NCBI GenBank assembly: GCA_009746045.1
Contig: RPFO01000104.1
Span: forward strand, 6,012,395-6,076,394
From: Mesostigma viride
Taxonomy: Eukaryota > Streptophyta > Mesostigmatophyceae > Mesostigmatales > Mesostigmataceae
Direction: 5' to 3'
DNA length: 64,000 nucleotides
The notes beneath the pieces were generated by a model. It had not been told where the DNA came from. It was given only the letters and a program-made list of their open reading frames with translations, and did no database searches. Below, piece by piece: positions 1-9,801 of the stretch. Each line of letters starts with the position of its first letter. Position 1 is the first letter of the stretch. Both the position numbers and the translations under genes were made by a program.

Positions 1-159
1 ACATCCTTTGGATTGGGCAAGCATGATGTGGCAAAAATGTCTCCTCTTTCTCATGAACACATAGAGCAAGACTGTCGCACACACATAGGTTTCCTAAAAT
101 GGGTGGAGGCCTTCAACAAGGCCACACTAGCCAACTCAGGACAGAGAACTCAGGAACCG

Positions 160-372
160 TAAAAGTGGTAAAAGTGGGTGGTAAAAAGTGGTAAAAAGTG
201 GTAAAAAGTGGTAAAAAGTGGTAAAAAGTGGTAAAAAGTGGTAAAAAGTGGTAAAAAGTTGTAAAAAGTGGTAAAAAGTGGTAAAAAGTGGTAAAAAGTG
301 GTAAAAGTGGGGTAAAAGTGGGGTAAAAGTGGGGTAAAAGTGGGGTAAAAGTGGGGGAAAAGTGATAAAACG
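160..372. repeat. GTGGTAAAAA minisatellite
   Basis: Tandem array of a 10-bp unit (GTGGTAAAAA), at least ten near-perfect copies, passing into an 11-bp variant (GTGGGGTAAAA) of about five copies near 305-360. The array keeps one minus-strand frame open as a Phe/Tyr/Leu/Pro/Thr low-complexity string. I regard that as a by-product of the repeat, not a gene. Confidence 0.9.
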
Positions 373-396
373 GTGGGACAACGCTAGGAGCAAAGC

Positions 397-622
397 AGGT
401 GGTAAAATCGTTTTACCACCTTTTACCACCTTTTACCACCTCAGTTTTACCACTTTACTGTCAAAGTGGTAAAAAATACCACAAAGTGGTAAAAGTGAGG
501 GTGGTAAAAACACGCCACAAAGTGGTAAAAGTGAGGGTGGTAAAAACACGCCACAAAGTGGTAAAAATGAGGGTGGTAAAAAAAACCACAAAGTGGTAAA
601 AATGACAGTGATAAAAAAGGGG
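397..622. repeat. Inverted TTTTACCACC copies, then 36-bp tandem repeat
   Basis: At 407-445 the same unit occurs inverted (TTTTACCACC, three or more copies). From 479 a higher-order unit of 36 bp is repeated four times (starts 479, 515, 551, 586). Each unit holds two GTGGTAAAA cores. The units abut with no unique spacers, so this is a minisatellite and not a CRISPR array. Confidence 0.85.
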
Positions 623-1194
623 GAAATGCAGATTTTGCCAGCATTACAACACAAGCACTGTTAAGAACAGCTTAACAGGCCATCATTCCAAATGGTTTCT
701 TTATTAGAAATAATAATACATCCCATTTACAGTTGTCTCTCTTGATTTACAATGAGGATTTAGCCCCACAACATTGGGCGTCTCATCGATACGTTTACAC
801 CATTGTGAAATAACACAGGCCGCATCAAGCCCAGCCAATTAATTTACTTCTTCTTCAGGTGTCATCATGATCAACGATGCTTCTTTGCATGAACAAAGCC
901 CACACAGTTGCCAGCACTCATGCTCTGGAGGCCTGCAGGCACACAGAGCACCACCATTGAAGAGGACACAAGGGCAGCAAGGCAGGGGAGGGGGGGCATT
1001 CAGGCACGGCAGATAGTTGTTGCCCAGCAAAACATCCTATGGTGAAATGGGTTATTATGCCTGTGGGTATGATGCATTACCTAGCATGAGAGTGATACAC
1101 TGACATGAGAAACAATAATATACGCACATGGCAATTGGGTGTGACAACACCACATCACTACATAGCTAAAACGTGCTTCAGAAAAAACATTCCA
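623..1194. other. Stretch without recognised gene
   Basis: No convincing coding sequence or repeat family seen. The short open frames here have no recognisable domain. The segment separates the minisatellite from the 3' end of the minus-strand Ala/Pro-rich gene. Confidence 0.5.
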
Positions 1195-1322
1195 CTAAAT
1201 TACCGGATCAGGAGTCTGACTCTGGGACTCCTTTGCTTGCCGCTCCAGCTCAACTTTCTGCTGCGCTTTTGCCATCATGGCCTTGATCGCGGCAAGCTCC
1301 AGTTCCGCCTCGGTGAGATCTG

Positions 1323-1700
1323 GCGCGGAGGGAGCATCGGCAGACGCCGTTGCGGGCGAAGGACTAGAGGCAGGCGGGATTGCTGGCGCGGAGGGAGCAT
1401 CGGCAGACGCCGTTGCGGGCGAAGGGCTAGAGGCAGGCGGGATCGCTGGCGCGGAGGGAGCACCAGCAGACGCCATTGCGGGCGAAGGGCTAGAGGCAGG
1501 CGGGATCGCTGGCGCGGAGGGAGCACCGGCAGACGCTGTTGCGGCCGGAGAGCTAGAGGCAGGCGGGATCGCTGGCGCGGAGGGAGCACCGGCAGACGCC
1601 GTTGCGGTCGAAGAGCTAGAGGCAGGCGGGATCGCTGGCGCGGAGGGAGCACCGGCAGACGCCTTCTCCTTGGGTGGCGCCCGCGCTCGCTTGGCCGGTA
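1323..1700. repeat. 63-bp coding tandem repeat, six copies
   Basis: Six head-to-tail copies of a 63-bp unit starting at 1323, 1386, 1449, 1512, 1575 and 1638. Each keeps the minus-strand frame and encodes a 21-residue Ala/Pro/Ser unit with the core APSAPAIPPASS. Differences between copies are mainly substitutions, and all lengths are multiples of three. Confidence 0.9.
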
Positions 1701-1924
1701 CATACTCATCCGACACCTCCTCCTTCTCCTCTGCTGGCCCCCAACTCTCCAATTTCGCACGTGCGCTTCGAAGGTCGTCGTCAGTGACGTTGCCCAGAAG
1801 GACCCACGCATTCTCGTTGCCCTCGGCGTCACCGTAATGCATCGTGGCAAAGTCAACAAACAACATTTGCGAGCCCCCATCGCGCTCCACAAACCGCGTG
1901 CCGTAAGGGCTCTTGAGCTTTGCC

Positions 1925-1929
1925 TTCAC
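1925..1929. repeat. Target-site duplication TTCAC, left copy
   Basis: TTCAC here and at 13000-13004 bracket the foldback nest. Collapsing them restores the minus-strand reading frame ...GVVEVKAKLK-type sequence across the junction (Glu-Val-Lys-Ala-Lys), which supports a true insertion into coding sequence. Confidence 0.75.
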
Positions 1930-2005
1930 AGTTATATACATCGATTCCTGCGGAATCGGTACTAAGCGCTTAGTACCGATTCCGCAGGAATCGATGTATA
2001 TAACT
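1930..2005. repeat. 76-bp perfect palindrome
   Basis: Perfect inverted repeat centred on AAGCGCTT (1964-1971), beginning AGTTATATACATCG. Related copies lie at 2483-2626 (full), 2627-2661 (half) and 12957-12999 (half). Perfect palindromes without a loop are unstable, and the half copies look like centre deletions. Confidence 0.9.
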
Positions 2006-2057
2006 AAAACTTTTGCTTGCGCCGGCAAGGCTAAGGCCGATATTAGTCGGGTCATCG

Positions 2058-2145
2058 AATTGGCTATTCGATTATCGAAGTTGCCTATTCGACCATCGAA
2101 CTTTCCTATTCGATTATCGAATTTTCCTTATTCGAGTGTCAAAAT
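2058..2145. repeat. 21-bp subrepeats in foldback arm
   Basis: About four diverged copies of a 21-bp unit with the core CTATTCGATTATCGAA. The inverted counterpart is at about 12815-12905 in the other arm. Confidence 0.75.
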
Positions 2146-2482
2146 TTCCTAGTCGACAGGGGGTCAGAGGCCAGCGGCCTATCATACTCTGCGCCCAGCG
2201 AGCCACCGAACTAGGCCTAGTCGATTATAGCGAGACATCGCGTGGAAATTAGCCGATTTCGGGGACTTAGCCGATTTTCGGAGCGACGTCGAACAACACA
2301 GATGATTAGCCGGTTGAGCACATCATATCAGTCGAATAGCTAGCGCTAGTACTCCGCCTAGTCAGCGGAGTGCACTTGCCTTTTTCGATTAACATAGCAC
2401 ATTAGGCCGGACGATTAGTGTCCGCAACGTTATTCGCATTACTAGGCGAAAAATCCACCTCCGGAACGATCCTAGCGGGATT

Positions 2483-2626
2483 CGAACCCGGGATGCCGGC
2501 GTGTCGCAACAGTCTTAGTTATATACATCGATTCCTGCGGAATCGGTACTAAGCGCTTAGTACCGATTCCGCAGGAATCGATGTATATAACTAAGACTGT
2601 TGCGACACGCCGGCATCCCGGGTTCG
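2483..2626. repeat. 144-bp palindrome with tRNA-like flank
   Basis: Perfect palindrome centred at 2554.5. The core is the same 76-bp palindrome with TA on each side; the outer part contains GGGTTCG and GTTGCGACACGCC. On the opposite arm (4580-4640) this outer part continues as GGTTCGAATCC, a match to the tRNA T-arm / Pol III B-box consensus. Confidence 0.85.
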
Positions 2627-2774
2627 CGCTTAGTACCGATTCCGCAGGAATCGATGTATATTCATGTCCCAGCATACATGTGACACTAATTGACATGCCC
2701 GGAGGCACGCCGTTCAAGGCCCTTCATGAAGTACGTTGCCCTAGAGGCAACCAAGACACGGGTGGGTGGGTGGG

Positions 2775-3194
2775 GAGTAAAGAAAGAGGCCGACAAAACC
2801 AGCCAGAGCGGCTTTTAGTCGCAAAACCTCCCTTATCCCTAGCTAACTGACGTCATTAAACCCTTATGTTTAGTGGATGCTAGTAAGACGCTAACCGTAC
2901 AAACCGGGGGTAGAATATCCCGAATCTGCACGGCTAGTATTAAATAATGCGTAGGTTGTTCTTTTCAGGGGCACTGCACCTCACGCCCCGTTCCGCCCGG
3001 GTATAATCAACCCAAGCGCGGAACGCACATTTTATTTAATTCATTTTTCAACCATGCACTATATTGCATCTACTAATCACAAAAGCTCTAGCCAAACAGC
3101 TACGAGTAAACACTACGACCTATAAGCCGCTCATCCAGCGGCCTCTTGTTCCCGCATTCACGTATAGAAGAAACTCCGTTCAAAGAACCCCGAT
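2775..3194. repeat. DIRS-3 B1 direct repeat
   Basis: Nearly identical to 4160-4579 (one of the few differences is GTATAAT versus GTAGAAT near 3001/4386). Contains a GGCACTGCACC segment and ends GAACCCCGAT. Confidence 0.9.
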
Positions 3195-4159
3195 TCATGT
3201 CCCACGTAGCTCCCACAAAAACCAGCATCTTCATTAAAACAATAAGTGGAAGCATACATGTGACACTAATTGACATGCCCGGAGGCACGCCGTTCAAGGC
3301 CCTTCATGAAGTACGTTGCCCAATCACCCCCGCCCTGGCTTTCCCTTGAAGCCGCACTCCACCTTGCTCGTTGTCACAAGTGACCGCCCTGCCGCAAAAC
3401 GGGAGCCCCCCACATCGGGAGGCGTGTGCCCGGCGGCTGTGGATGCATGGCCAGGCCCAAAAAGGCCCAGCGCATTTGCACTGCGATTGCGCACGGCCAG
3501 CCTATCATGACCCCTCTCGGGGCCCCGAGTCGGTACCGCTATGGCCGTCTCCCCATAGACCCGGGGTGCTTCGAGAAAAAACGTGGACCTAGCCCAGGCC
3601 CCGCCAGCCCGGATGCCCGAGGCCACAGCCCCAGGCACCTGGCTGAACGAGAGTCCGTTCAGCCAAGACCGCATTCCCCCCGAGGTTTCTATGCGTGGGG
3701 AAAAAATTTCTAGCTTAGGCGCTTTTCCCATCGCCGTCCCCAGCCCCAACCACCCCCCCTCGGCGGAAGGCAATTGCAAAGTTTGCTGGCCAGCAGCAAT
3801 TTCCGAAGAAAAAGCCGCAGGCCGCGGACCGAGACACGGGTCGCTGGCCAGTGCCAGCCATCCGGCTCCAACCCGGGGTGCAAGCATCCCCAGGTACGGA
3901 GCACCAGCTCGCGCACTGGGCCGACCAAGCGACAGTTGAGCACCTGTCACGGCATCCGGCCCACCAAAGACCCCAAGCTGGGGAAAAGGTGCGGACCGGA
4001 GGTAATCATTTTCTTTTCTTTTAGTTAACCGAGCGAGGAACTACGCCTGGCCGGTTAACAACTGGAAGTCTCACCACTGGCCAAGTGGCCAGTGCAACCA
4101 GTGCTTTTGGGATTTTGCTCCGCAGCACCCATAGCTGCGGCTGCCGCCGCAACGACAAC

Positions 4160-4579
4160 GAGTAAAGAAAGAGGCCGACAAAACCAGCCAGAGCGGCTTT
4201 TAGTCGCAAAACCTCCCTTATCCCTAGCTAACTGACGTCATTAAACCCTTATGTTTAGTGGATGCTAGTAAGACGCTAACCGTACAAACCGGGGGTAGAA
4301 TATCCCGAATCTGCACGGCTAGTATTAAATAATGCGTAGGTTGTTCTTTTCAGGGGCACTGCACCTCACGCCCCGTTCCGCCCGGGTAGAATCAACCCAA
4401 GCGCGGAACGCACATTTTATTTAATTCATTTTTCAACCATGCACTATATTGCATCTACTAATCACAAAAGCTCTAGCCAAACAGCTACGAGTAAACACTA
4501 CGACCTATAAGCCGCTCATCCAGCGGCCTCTTGTTCCCGCATTCACGTATAGAAGAAACTCCGTTCAAAGAACCCCGAT
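4160..4579. repeat. DIRS-3 B2 direct repeat
   Basis: Second copy of the 420-bp B repeat. It directly abuts the resumed foldback sequence AACTAAGACTG at 4580. Confidence 0.9.
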
Positions 4580-4792
4580 AACTAAGACTGTTGCGACACG
4601 CCGGCATCCCGGGTTCGAATCCCGCTAGGATCGTTCCGGAGGTGGATTTTTCGCCTAGTAATGCGAATAACGTTGCGGACGCTAATCGTCCGGCCTAATG
4701 TGCTATGTTAATCGAAAAAGGCAAGTGCACTCCGCTGACTAGGCGGAGTACTAGCGCTAGCTATTCGACTGATATGATGTGCTCAACCGGCT

Positions 4793-5275
4793 AGTTAGGA
4801 ATGAGAAATGAACGACGTGATATATTGCTTGAGAACACTGTATGCTGTGAGCAATGAATTGCTTGGTTCATTAGAAAATAGGTTTACCCTTTATCAACGT
4901 TCCTCTCACCGGCTGCGCCGCCAGTGACCGTTGGGTGCAGACCGTTGGCCCGAGGCCACACGATGACAGGTAGCCGTCTAGTCACTGCATCGTGCGATCA
5001 CAGATCAATGCACGCTGCAGTACGGTCCCTATCTAGGATACTCTAGTACCGTCCAATGACAGGACACTACGTATACTGGGTACTGACATCTGTCACGTAC
5101 CTCAGTACCCAAAGTACCTATCTAGGGAAACGTATGCGACTCGACTAGCATTCCTATCTGCATAGCCCACGTGGTATTTATATTCACATACCAACGTAGG
5201 TTTACAAGGCTTATTCATACGTTGTATTCACAATGCCTTTGAGACTTAGTCTACAGCAAAGCATGGAGACTAACT
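4793..5275 (-). repeat. Copia-1 3' LTR
   Basis: 483-bp direct repeat of 12169-12651. Ends are AGTTAG...CTAACT, a 6-bp inverted pair, not the usual TG...CA. The boundaries are fixed by the CGGCT target duplication and by where the two copies diverge. Confidence 0.9.
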
Positions 5276-5668
5276 CCAGTATTGTTTTATTATTTATTTC
5301 TTGATGCAGGTCTGCACCCCCAACATTATTGTTATTGTTTTTAAGTTGATTAGGGGTACAAAAGAGACATGGCTGGTGGAGCCAGGTTGGTTACAGCTGG
5401 CTGTTCTGGCCAGGTGTTATATTGCACATTAAATAAGGTGTACACAGCTGGCTGGTTTGGCCAGTTACTGAAGCACACATTAAGTAAGTGGATACAAAGC
5501 TTGTGTCCTCAAGCTGCAAATGGATACAAATCTGACCTAGCCAGCACTCACACCCCACAACGAATGTGTTGAATTTTATGGCGCCCAGCAGCTATCGCTG
5601 TGGTAAGGGGGTGTGGTGGTTGTGTACTGTGCTATGGCCAGTCATTTATTCAAACACTGACTCTGATA
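5276..5668 (-). other. Copia-1 3' untranslated region
   Basis: Lies between the RNase H end and the 3' LTR. No clear polypurine tract: the minus-strand bases before the LTR read AATAAATAATAAAACAATA. Contains two diverged copies of a roughly 52-bp unit around ACAGCTGGCTG (5394 and 5445). Confidence 0.5.
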
Positions 5669-6157
5669 TCATGAATAGGGGTTCATGTTCTGAAAGAGGA
5701 GCTGGTACTGTTGGCCAGCAGCATCACGCAGCTTCGTTAGAGCGTCTGCTGGGTTGTCCTCATCATCCACATGAGTCCAGCTGGAAAAATAGGTGGCCTC
5801 CTGTTTGAGGATCACCCAATCCAAGTCAGTGTGGACAGCAGCAGAAACAGATTTCTTGGTTAGAAAACTGATCACTGAAAAGCTGTCAGTGTAGAGATGT
5901 GAGATAACATTGCATGTGCTGCCTGCCTGGGTTTGTAGCCAGGTGAGCATGTGCTGCAGGGAACGAGCATGCAATGCAGCAGACACCACAGCACGACATT
6001 CAGCTGAGTTGCTGCTGCCAGGTTTTCTGCGGTGTAGCCTGCTGTACCAGGAAGTGAGGGACATGTAATCTGACCTGTTGGTGAGAAAAAAACAGCCCTG
6101 ATTCCCGTGCCCCCATCTGATTGATTGTTCTGCTCTCCATGGAGCTGTCCATGACAC
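5669..6157 (-). pseudogene. Copia-1 RNase H, C-terminal part
   Basis: Minus-strand frame with typical copia RNase H landmarks: SWYSRLHRRKPGSS, then an AEC acidic motif, then YTDSFSVISFL with the third acidic residue, then the ending ...NPADALTKL before the C-terminus. It sits in a different frame from the preceding RT/RNase H piece (6000-6579), so a frameshift separates them near 6040-6150. Same family as the remnant at 16310-16678 and the Copia-2 RNase H. Confidence 0.8.
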
Positions 6158-6579
6158 ATTGGATGTGGATGTCTTCCATCAGATTCAGGCCATGGAGGAT
6201 GAGGGGGGGACAGTCATTGACCAACTTCCTGATGTGACTGCATTTTATCTTGACTAGAACATCATGGGTGACCCTGCTGATGACAGCTAAGGGAGCCCCA
6301 CAGATGGCTGACCACCACCCCAGTTTGCCCTGAACAGTGGCACACATGTGTAAGGGGAGGTAGTTGTCCTGCAGCAGATCTAGACAATCTTGGATATATT
6401 CTGCAGGAGGGGAGAGAGAGCAGACCCACTGATCTGGCTGCCTATGCAGCTGCAACATGATGCCACAGAACTGGATGGGGGTTGTGCTCAATTCCACCTG
6501 TTTGCCAATCTCATATGATTCCTGGACCTGCTGAATAAAGGTTTCCACCTCAGCTCTAGGCCCACAAATGAGTTGGTCA
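6000..6579 (-). pseudogene. Copia-1 RT C-terminal part and start of RNase H
   Basis: Continues the RT frame from the other side of the hAT-like insertion. Removing 6580-7929 and one copy of GTTGGTCA makes the frame run from WHGDDQ straight into LICGPRAEVETF. Contains the RT connection region and ends with the first RNase H acidic motif (MDSSMESR). The open frame extends upstream into hAT sequence (6580-6701), which is not part of the gene. Confidence 0.8.
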
Positions 6580-7929
6580 CAGTGATTGGCCATACGCGAT
6601 ACGCGTCGTACGCGGCCCCAGGTGTATAATGTATAATACGCGGTGTATAATGTATTATACGCTAATCGTACGCTAACTGTTGAAAACCCCTTTTTTGGCA
6701 TGGTTTTGAGGGGTTTTCAACATTCTGAGCAACCAAGCATGGTCTGCTGGTGTTTTTCCATACCTTTTGCCTATACATGACATATATAGCATGACCTTGG
6801 CATTGCCATCACTACCTAAATACAAGCATAGTTTCTAACGGTCTAACTTGATAGTTTCTCTTCAAAATCGAGACAACATGCAACTAAGTATCATACCAGT
6901 ATCAATGCACAACTCACTGGAAAGGATAATAAATTTGTAGAACTCAAGATATGCATGCACTATACATTGCCCCGAGGTGTCGATGACATTGAAGGGCGTC
7001 GATGGCATTGAAAGGCGCAAATGAATGCCTCGCACAGCTCCTCGTCCAGCTGCTCCTTGCTGAGCCCATAAGGTGCGGGCAAATTACCGTCGGTGGATTG
7101 GCCCTTTGATGATCCGCTTGGCCCAGCCGCCCCAGCAGCGCGCCCCGAGGTGTTGCTGGCATGAGCGGACACCCAGTTAAAGGCGTCGGTTTCTACAACG
7201 TCTGCAAGCCTGTCTTTAAGTGCCGCCCGCACATCAGCCTGCTTCTTGGCGTCACTAGTCGCCTTCCACTTCCTGGTATTGCTTTCCTTCTCCGCCTGCT
7301 CGACCAGCAGCCTGTAACGGAGTACTCCATCATCCATGTAGTAGTTATTTGTCTGCTGCCCATTCTTGAGGATGCGCTCTTTGCTAATGTATGTCCAGAC
7401 AGTTTCGGATGTGGCCTCTTCTTCATCGGGCCGCACATCATCATCGTGTTCCATTGACTCATTCGTGTCAGCCATGCCTGGATGTCGATATGCTACGATA
7501 TAGGTGCCAGACGACCACGACGTTGCTGGCCCACCTTATCACCTTCTTGATCCAGATAAATAGGTGTACGTTTATTCCAAATACCTATACTGTTGCTTAT
7601 CACCTTCTTGATGATGAATCTTCAGCCTTCCCGCCTTCACCTTCCCGCCTTCACAAGTCACAAGAACGCTTTTAGCTTTAGTGCACTATACACTAGCTAG
7701 CTCATCACGCAATTATTTGTTCCTACTACAGGTCGGCGCGCCGCAGTCTAGGCAAGCAAATGCACCCACCTCGTAAGCCAACAATATGCCAAAAAATACG
7801 CGAAAATACGCAAAAATACGCAAAAATACGCGTTTGCGTATGAAAGTACCCCATTTTCATACGCGCCGCGTGCGTATCGCGTATAATACGCTTCATACGG
7901 CGTATAATACGGCGTATGGCCAATCACTG
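6580..7929. mobile_element. hAT-like non-autonomous element in Copia-1 RT
   Basis: Terminal inverted repeats begin CAGTGATTGGCCATACG at both ends. Flanked by an 8-bp direct repeat GTTGGTCA (6572-6579 and 7930-7937). An 8-bp duplication and a CAGTG start are hallmarks of the hAT superfamily. Subterminal zones (6590-6680 and 7785-7920) are packed with TACGC/GCGTA motifs, as hAT elements use for transposase binding. It encodes one 171-aa protein of unknown function, not a recognisable hAT transposase. Confidence 0.85.
6960..7475 (-). CDS. Hypothetical 171-aa protein carried by the hAT-like element
   Basis: ATG at 7475. The protein has an acidic N-terminus, a central basic and helical region (KWKATSDAKKQADVRAALKDRLADVV), a Gly/Ser/Ala-rich linker and a C-terminal helix (LSKEQLDEELCEAF). 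It lacks the hAT BED finger, the RNase H core and the dimerisation motif. It may be a captured host gene fragment or an accessory DNA-binding protein of this family. The subterminal motif arrays flank it on both sides, so it is wholly inside the element. I do not recognise it; that it is translated is an inference from the clean 172-codon frame. Confidence 0.45.
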   Translation of the reverse strand: MADTNESMEHDDDVRPDEEEATSETVWTYISKERILKNGQQTNNYYMDDGVLRYRLLVEQAEKESNTRKWKATSDAKKQADVRAALKDRLADVVETDAFNWVSAHASNTSGRAAGAAGPSGSSKGQSTDGNLPAPYGLSKEQLDEELCEAFICAFQCHRRPSMSSTPRGNV

Positions 7930-8629
7930 GTTGGTCATCTCCATGCCACACAAAGAACAGCAGTCCAGAGGGGGTGGGTACAACAAAAAAGCATGGGTCC
8001 AGGTCATCATACGTGGCCTTGAGCTTTTTGAATACTTCCTCTGCTGAGTCTCTGAAAATTTTGGGGGCACTGACAAGCCCTTCCACCCCAATGTTGATGA
8101 TAAGGTGGGGCTCATCAATGTAAGGTTTCCACACAGCTGGGGTGTCTACCACGTACACCTTCCCTTTCCACACAGATTCAGCCTTTTCTGGGTCCCCCCT
8201 GAGGAAGGCCCTTTTAATATCAGTGGCTTTGCAGACATAGTCTTGGCCTGCATTGAGGTTGTGGAGGAATAGGGAGAGCATGATCCTGAGTGAGGTTTGT
8301 TGCAACCCAGGTGTGTAGGTTTCCCCTTTTGGCAGTGTGGATGTCCCTTTAATTCTGTGACACATGGTCTGGCATGGAAGATTGGGGAGCCCACTTTTTG
8401 TGGTTTTTGTTTGAGAACAAATTTTAATCTGAGCTTTTTGGCTCCCTCTGGCACGTCCCATGAAGGGGTGACAGGAGGTTTGTATTGAGGGTTTTTGGGG
8501 TTGGGCAGGACCCATTCCTGCCTGGCTTGGTGGACAATGGCCATCAGCCACTTGGTAAACCCTTTTTGTGTTTTGCATTCTTGTATGACGTGGGAGATTT
8601 GGTGGGGTGAGTGCATGGCTATGTCCCAC
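7930..8629 (-). pseudogene. Copia-1 RT central part
   Basis: Minus-strand frame with ETYTPGLQQTSLRIML, then DIKRAFLRGD (first RT catalytic Asp), DDLDPCFFVVPTPSG, and the active-site box WHGDDQ at about 7934-7952. Canonical copia has YVDD here; this element and Copia-2 both have HGDD. The start (about 8350-8629) overlaps the preceding frame, so a frameshift lies near 8300-8360. The frame is cut at 7929/7930 by the hAT-like element. Confidence 0.85.
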
Positions 8630-9801
8630 TTACCCAGCCCAAAGGCTGAGGGATGGAGGAACTGGCTGTGCACTAACTTGTCCAAATCAGGGATCTCCCC
8701 TGGTGCATACTGAGTGTTGACTGCCTTGATGACAGCATCCATACCAGGGACAATACTGGAGAGAGGGATTTTAAAGTGGTCCAGAGGAACTGCACCCACC
8801 CCTGTGACACTGAGCTCATTAGCTGAGATAAGCACCCCAGGATAGGATACAAAAGGTTCCCCCAACAAGGTGTTACCAGAGTACCCCTCCACCACCTGGA
8901 AGGGTGTCTGAATACCAAGTATAGGGAGCATCACCTGTCCCACTACATCCAGTGAGCTTTGGCCTGAGAAATCCTGCACCCGTGCCCAAAATGAAGGTGC
9001 AATCTCAAGACCAGGGATGGCTTGTGCACTGATCACACTGACCTGTGCCTGAGTGTCTATTGCCAGGGTCCAGGGGTCCTGACTAGTGCACACAGCTGAG
9101 ACTTTTGCCAACCCTTCGGCCACAGCAGCTTGTTGCTTATGTGACCTGTGTAATGCTTGCAAGGCGACTGCCAATCTTGACCTCAGAGCGGGAGGGTTGG
9201 CAGACAATTTGGTGCCTTGGGGCTGAGCTAATGCTTCCAACCCAGCTACCTCGTGCCTGGTTAAGCAATCCCCAGGTTGTGAAGTGGGCCTGGCTTCACT
9301 GAGGGTGGAAGGGTTCACAGAGGGTGCTGTGGTGCTGTCAACAGCAGTAATTGGTGGCTCAGGGCTACTGCTGGGCATGCTGGAGTTGCCAGATAGAAGT
9401 AGTGAGTCCATGCTTAAAGACTCTTCCCCAGGCACGTCTGCCATGGGAGAATAATACTTCTTAATTCTATGACAGCTCACCCTGTGACGCTTCCCATTGA
9501 TATTGTGCTTGACCTCCACGGTCTTGCTGTTTTTGGTAAATCCACGGATGGTAACTGGACCTAGCCAAGTTCCAACCTTACCAAAGCTGTTTTCCTTGTA
9601 ATAGAGAACTTGATCACCTTTTTGGAATACTGGCCTGGGATGGGTTTTATCTTTTTCTGCCAGTTTTGCTGAGGTTTGTGCACGTGCAGTGTTGTACAGT
9701 GCTATCACCTCTGGGGGATATACACCTGCCTGCAGGCCTGCTGGGATTACTTCACCCCACTTGGCATGCAAGACAGGTCTCATGTTTAGGGTTGTGCACA
9801 T
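8146..9801 (-). pseudogene. Copia-1 integrase C-terminus, protease-like domain and RT N-terminus
   Basis: A single 551-codon frame. Residues about 1-115 hold the integrase C-terminal region (GDQVLYYKENSFGKVGTWLGP). Residues about 240-350 hold an aspartic-protease-like domain: AIDTQAQVSVIS at about 9045-9060, with DTQ in place of the DTG triad, and later NTLLGEPFVSYPG, matching the second hydrophobic motif. Residues about 385-480 hold the RT N-terminal approach (WDVPEGAKKLRLKFVLK). The last roughly 60 codons before 8146 are out-of-frame read-through. So the protease follows integrase and precedes RT. Confidence 0.8.

Larger units (their letters stand above)
1195..1929 (-). pseudogene. Ala/Pro-rich repeat protein, C-terminal part (split gene)
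   Basis: Open minus-strand frame with a non-repetitive N-terminal block of about 95 codons (including YGTRFVERDGG and a charged stretch), then six copies of a 21-residue Ala/Pro/Ser unit, then a charged helical tail ending near the TAA at 1195. The frame runs upstream into a foldback element at 1930. Removing everything from 1930 to 12999 plus one TTCAC copy joins it in frame to the coding sequence ending at 13004, so this is the 3' end of the gene at 13000-14248. Function unknown. Composition suggests an intrinsically disordered or structural protein. The gene must now be non-functional as one unit because an 11-kb nest interrupts it and its 5' part has frameshifts. Confidence 0.6.
2662..4579. 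mobile_element. DIRS-3: non-autonomous split-direct-repeat element
   Basis: Layout on the plus strand is A1 (2662-2741), B1 (2775-3194), A2 (3195-3321), an internal segment (3322-4159), B2 (4160-4579). B1 and B2 are 420-bp near-identical direct repeats, and A1 is A2 with about 48 bp deleted. This A-B-A-internal-B order is the split direct repeat of PAT/Ngaro-type DIRS elements and matches DIRS-1 at 23581-29080. B starts AGAAAGAGGCCGAC and ends GTTCAAAGAACCCCGAT, both resembling the DIRS-1 ends. The flanks 2661 and 4580 join exactly into the foldback palindrome with no target duplication, as expected for tyrosine-recombinase integration. The 0.84-kb interior codes for nothing I recognise, so mobility would need proteins from a relative. 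Confidence 0.75.

Noticed and set aside
136..429. Open frame rich in Phe/Tyr/Leu/Thr/Pro
   Set aside because: Generated by the GTGGTAAAAA array, with no non-repetitive protein sequence.
479..622. 36-bp repeats resembling CRISPR repeat length
   Set aside because: Units abut directly with no unique spacers, and the context is eukaryotic; it is a minisatellite.
1277..1837. Plus-strand Gly/Ala-rich frame opposite the Ala/Pro repeat
   Set aside because: Mirror of the 63-bp repeat; only the minus-strand frame continues into unique conserved-looking sequence and rejoins the upstream exon.
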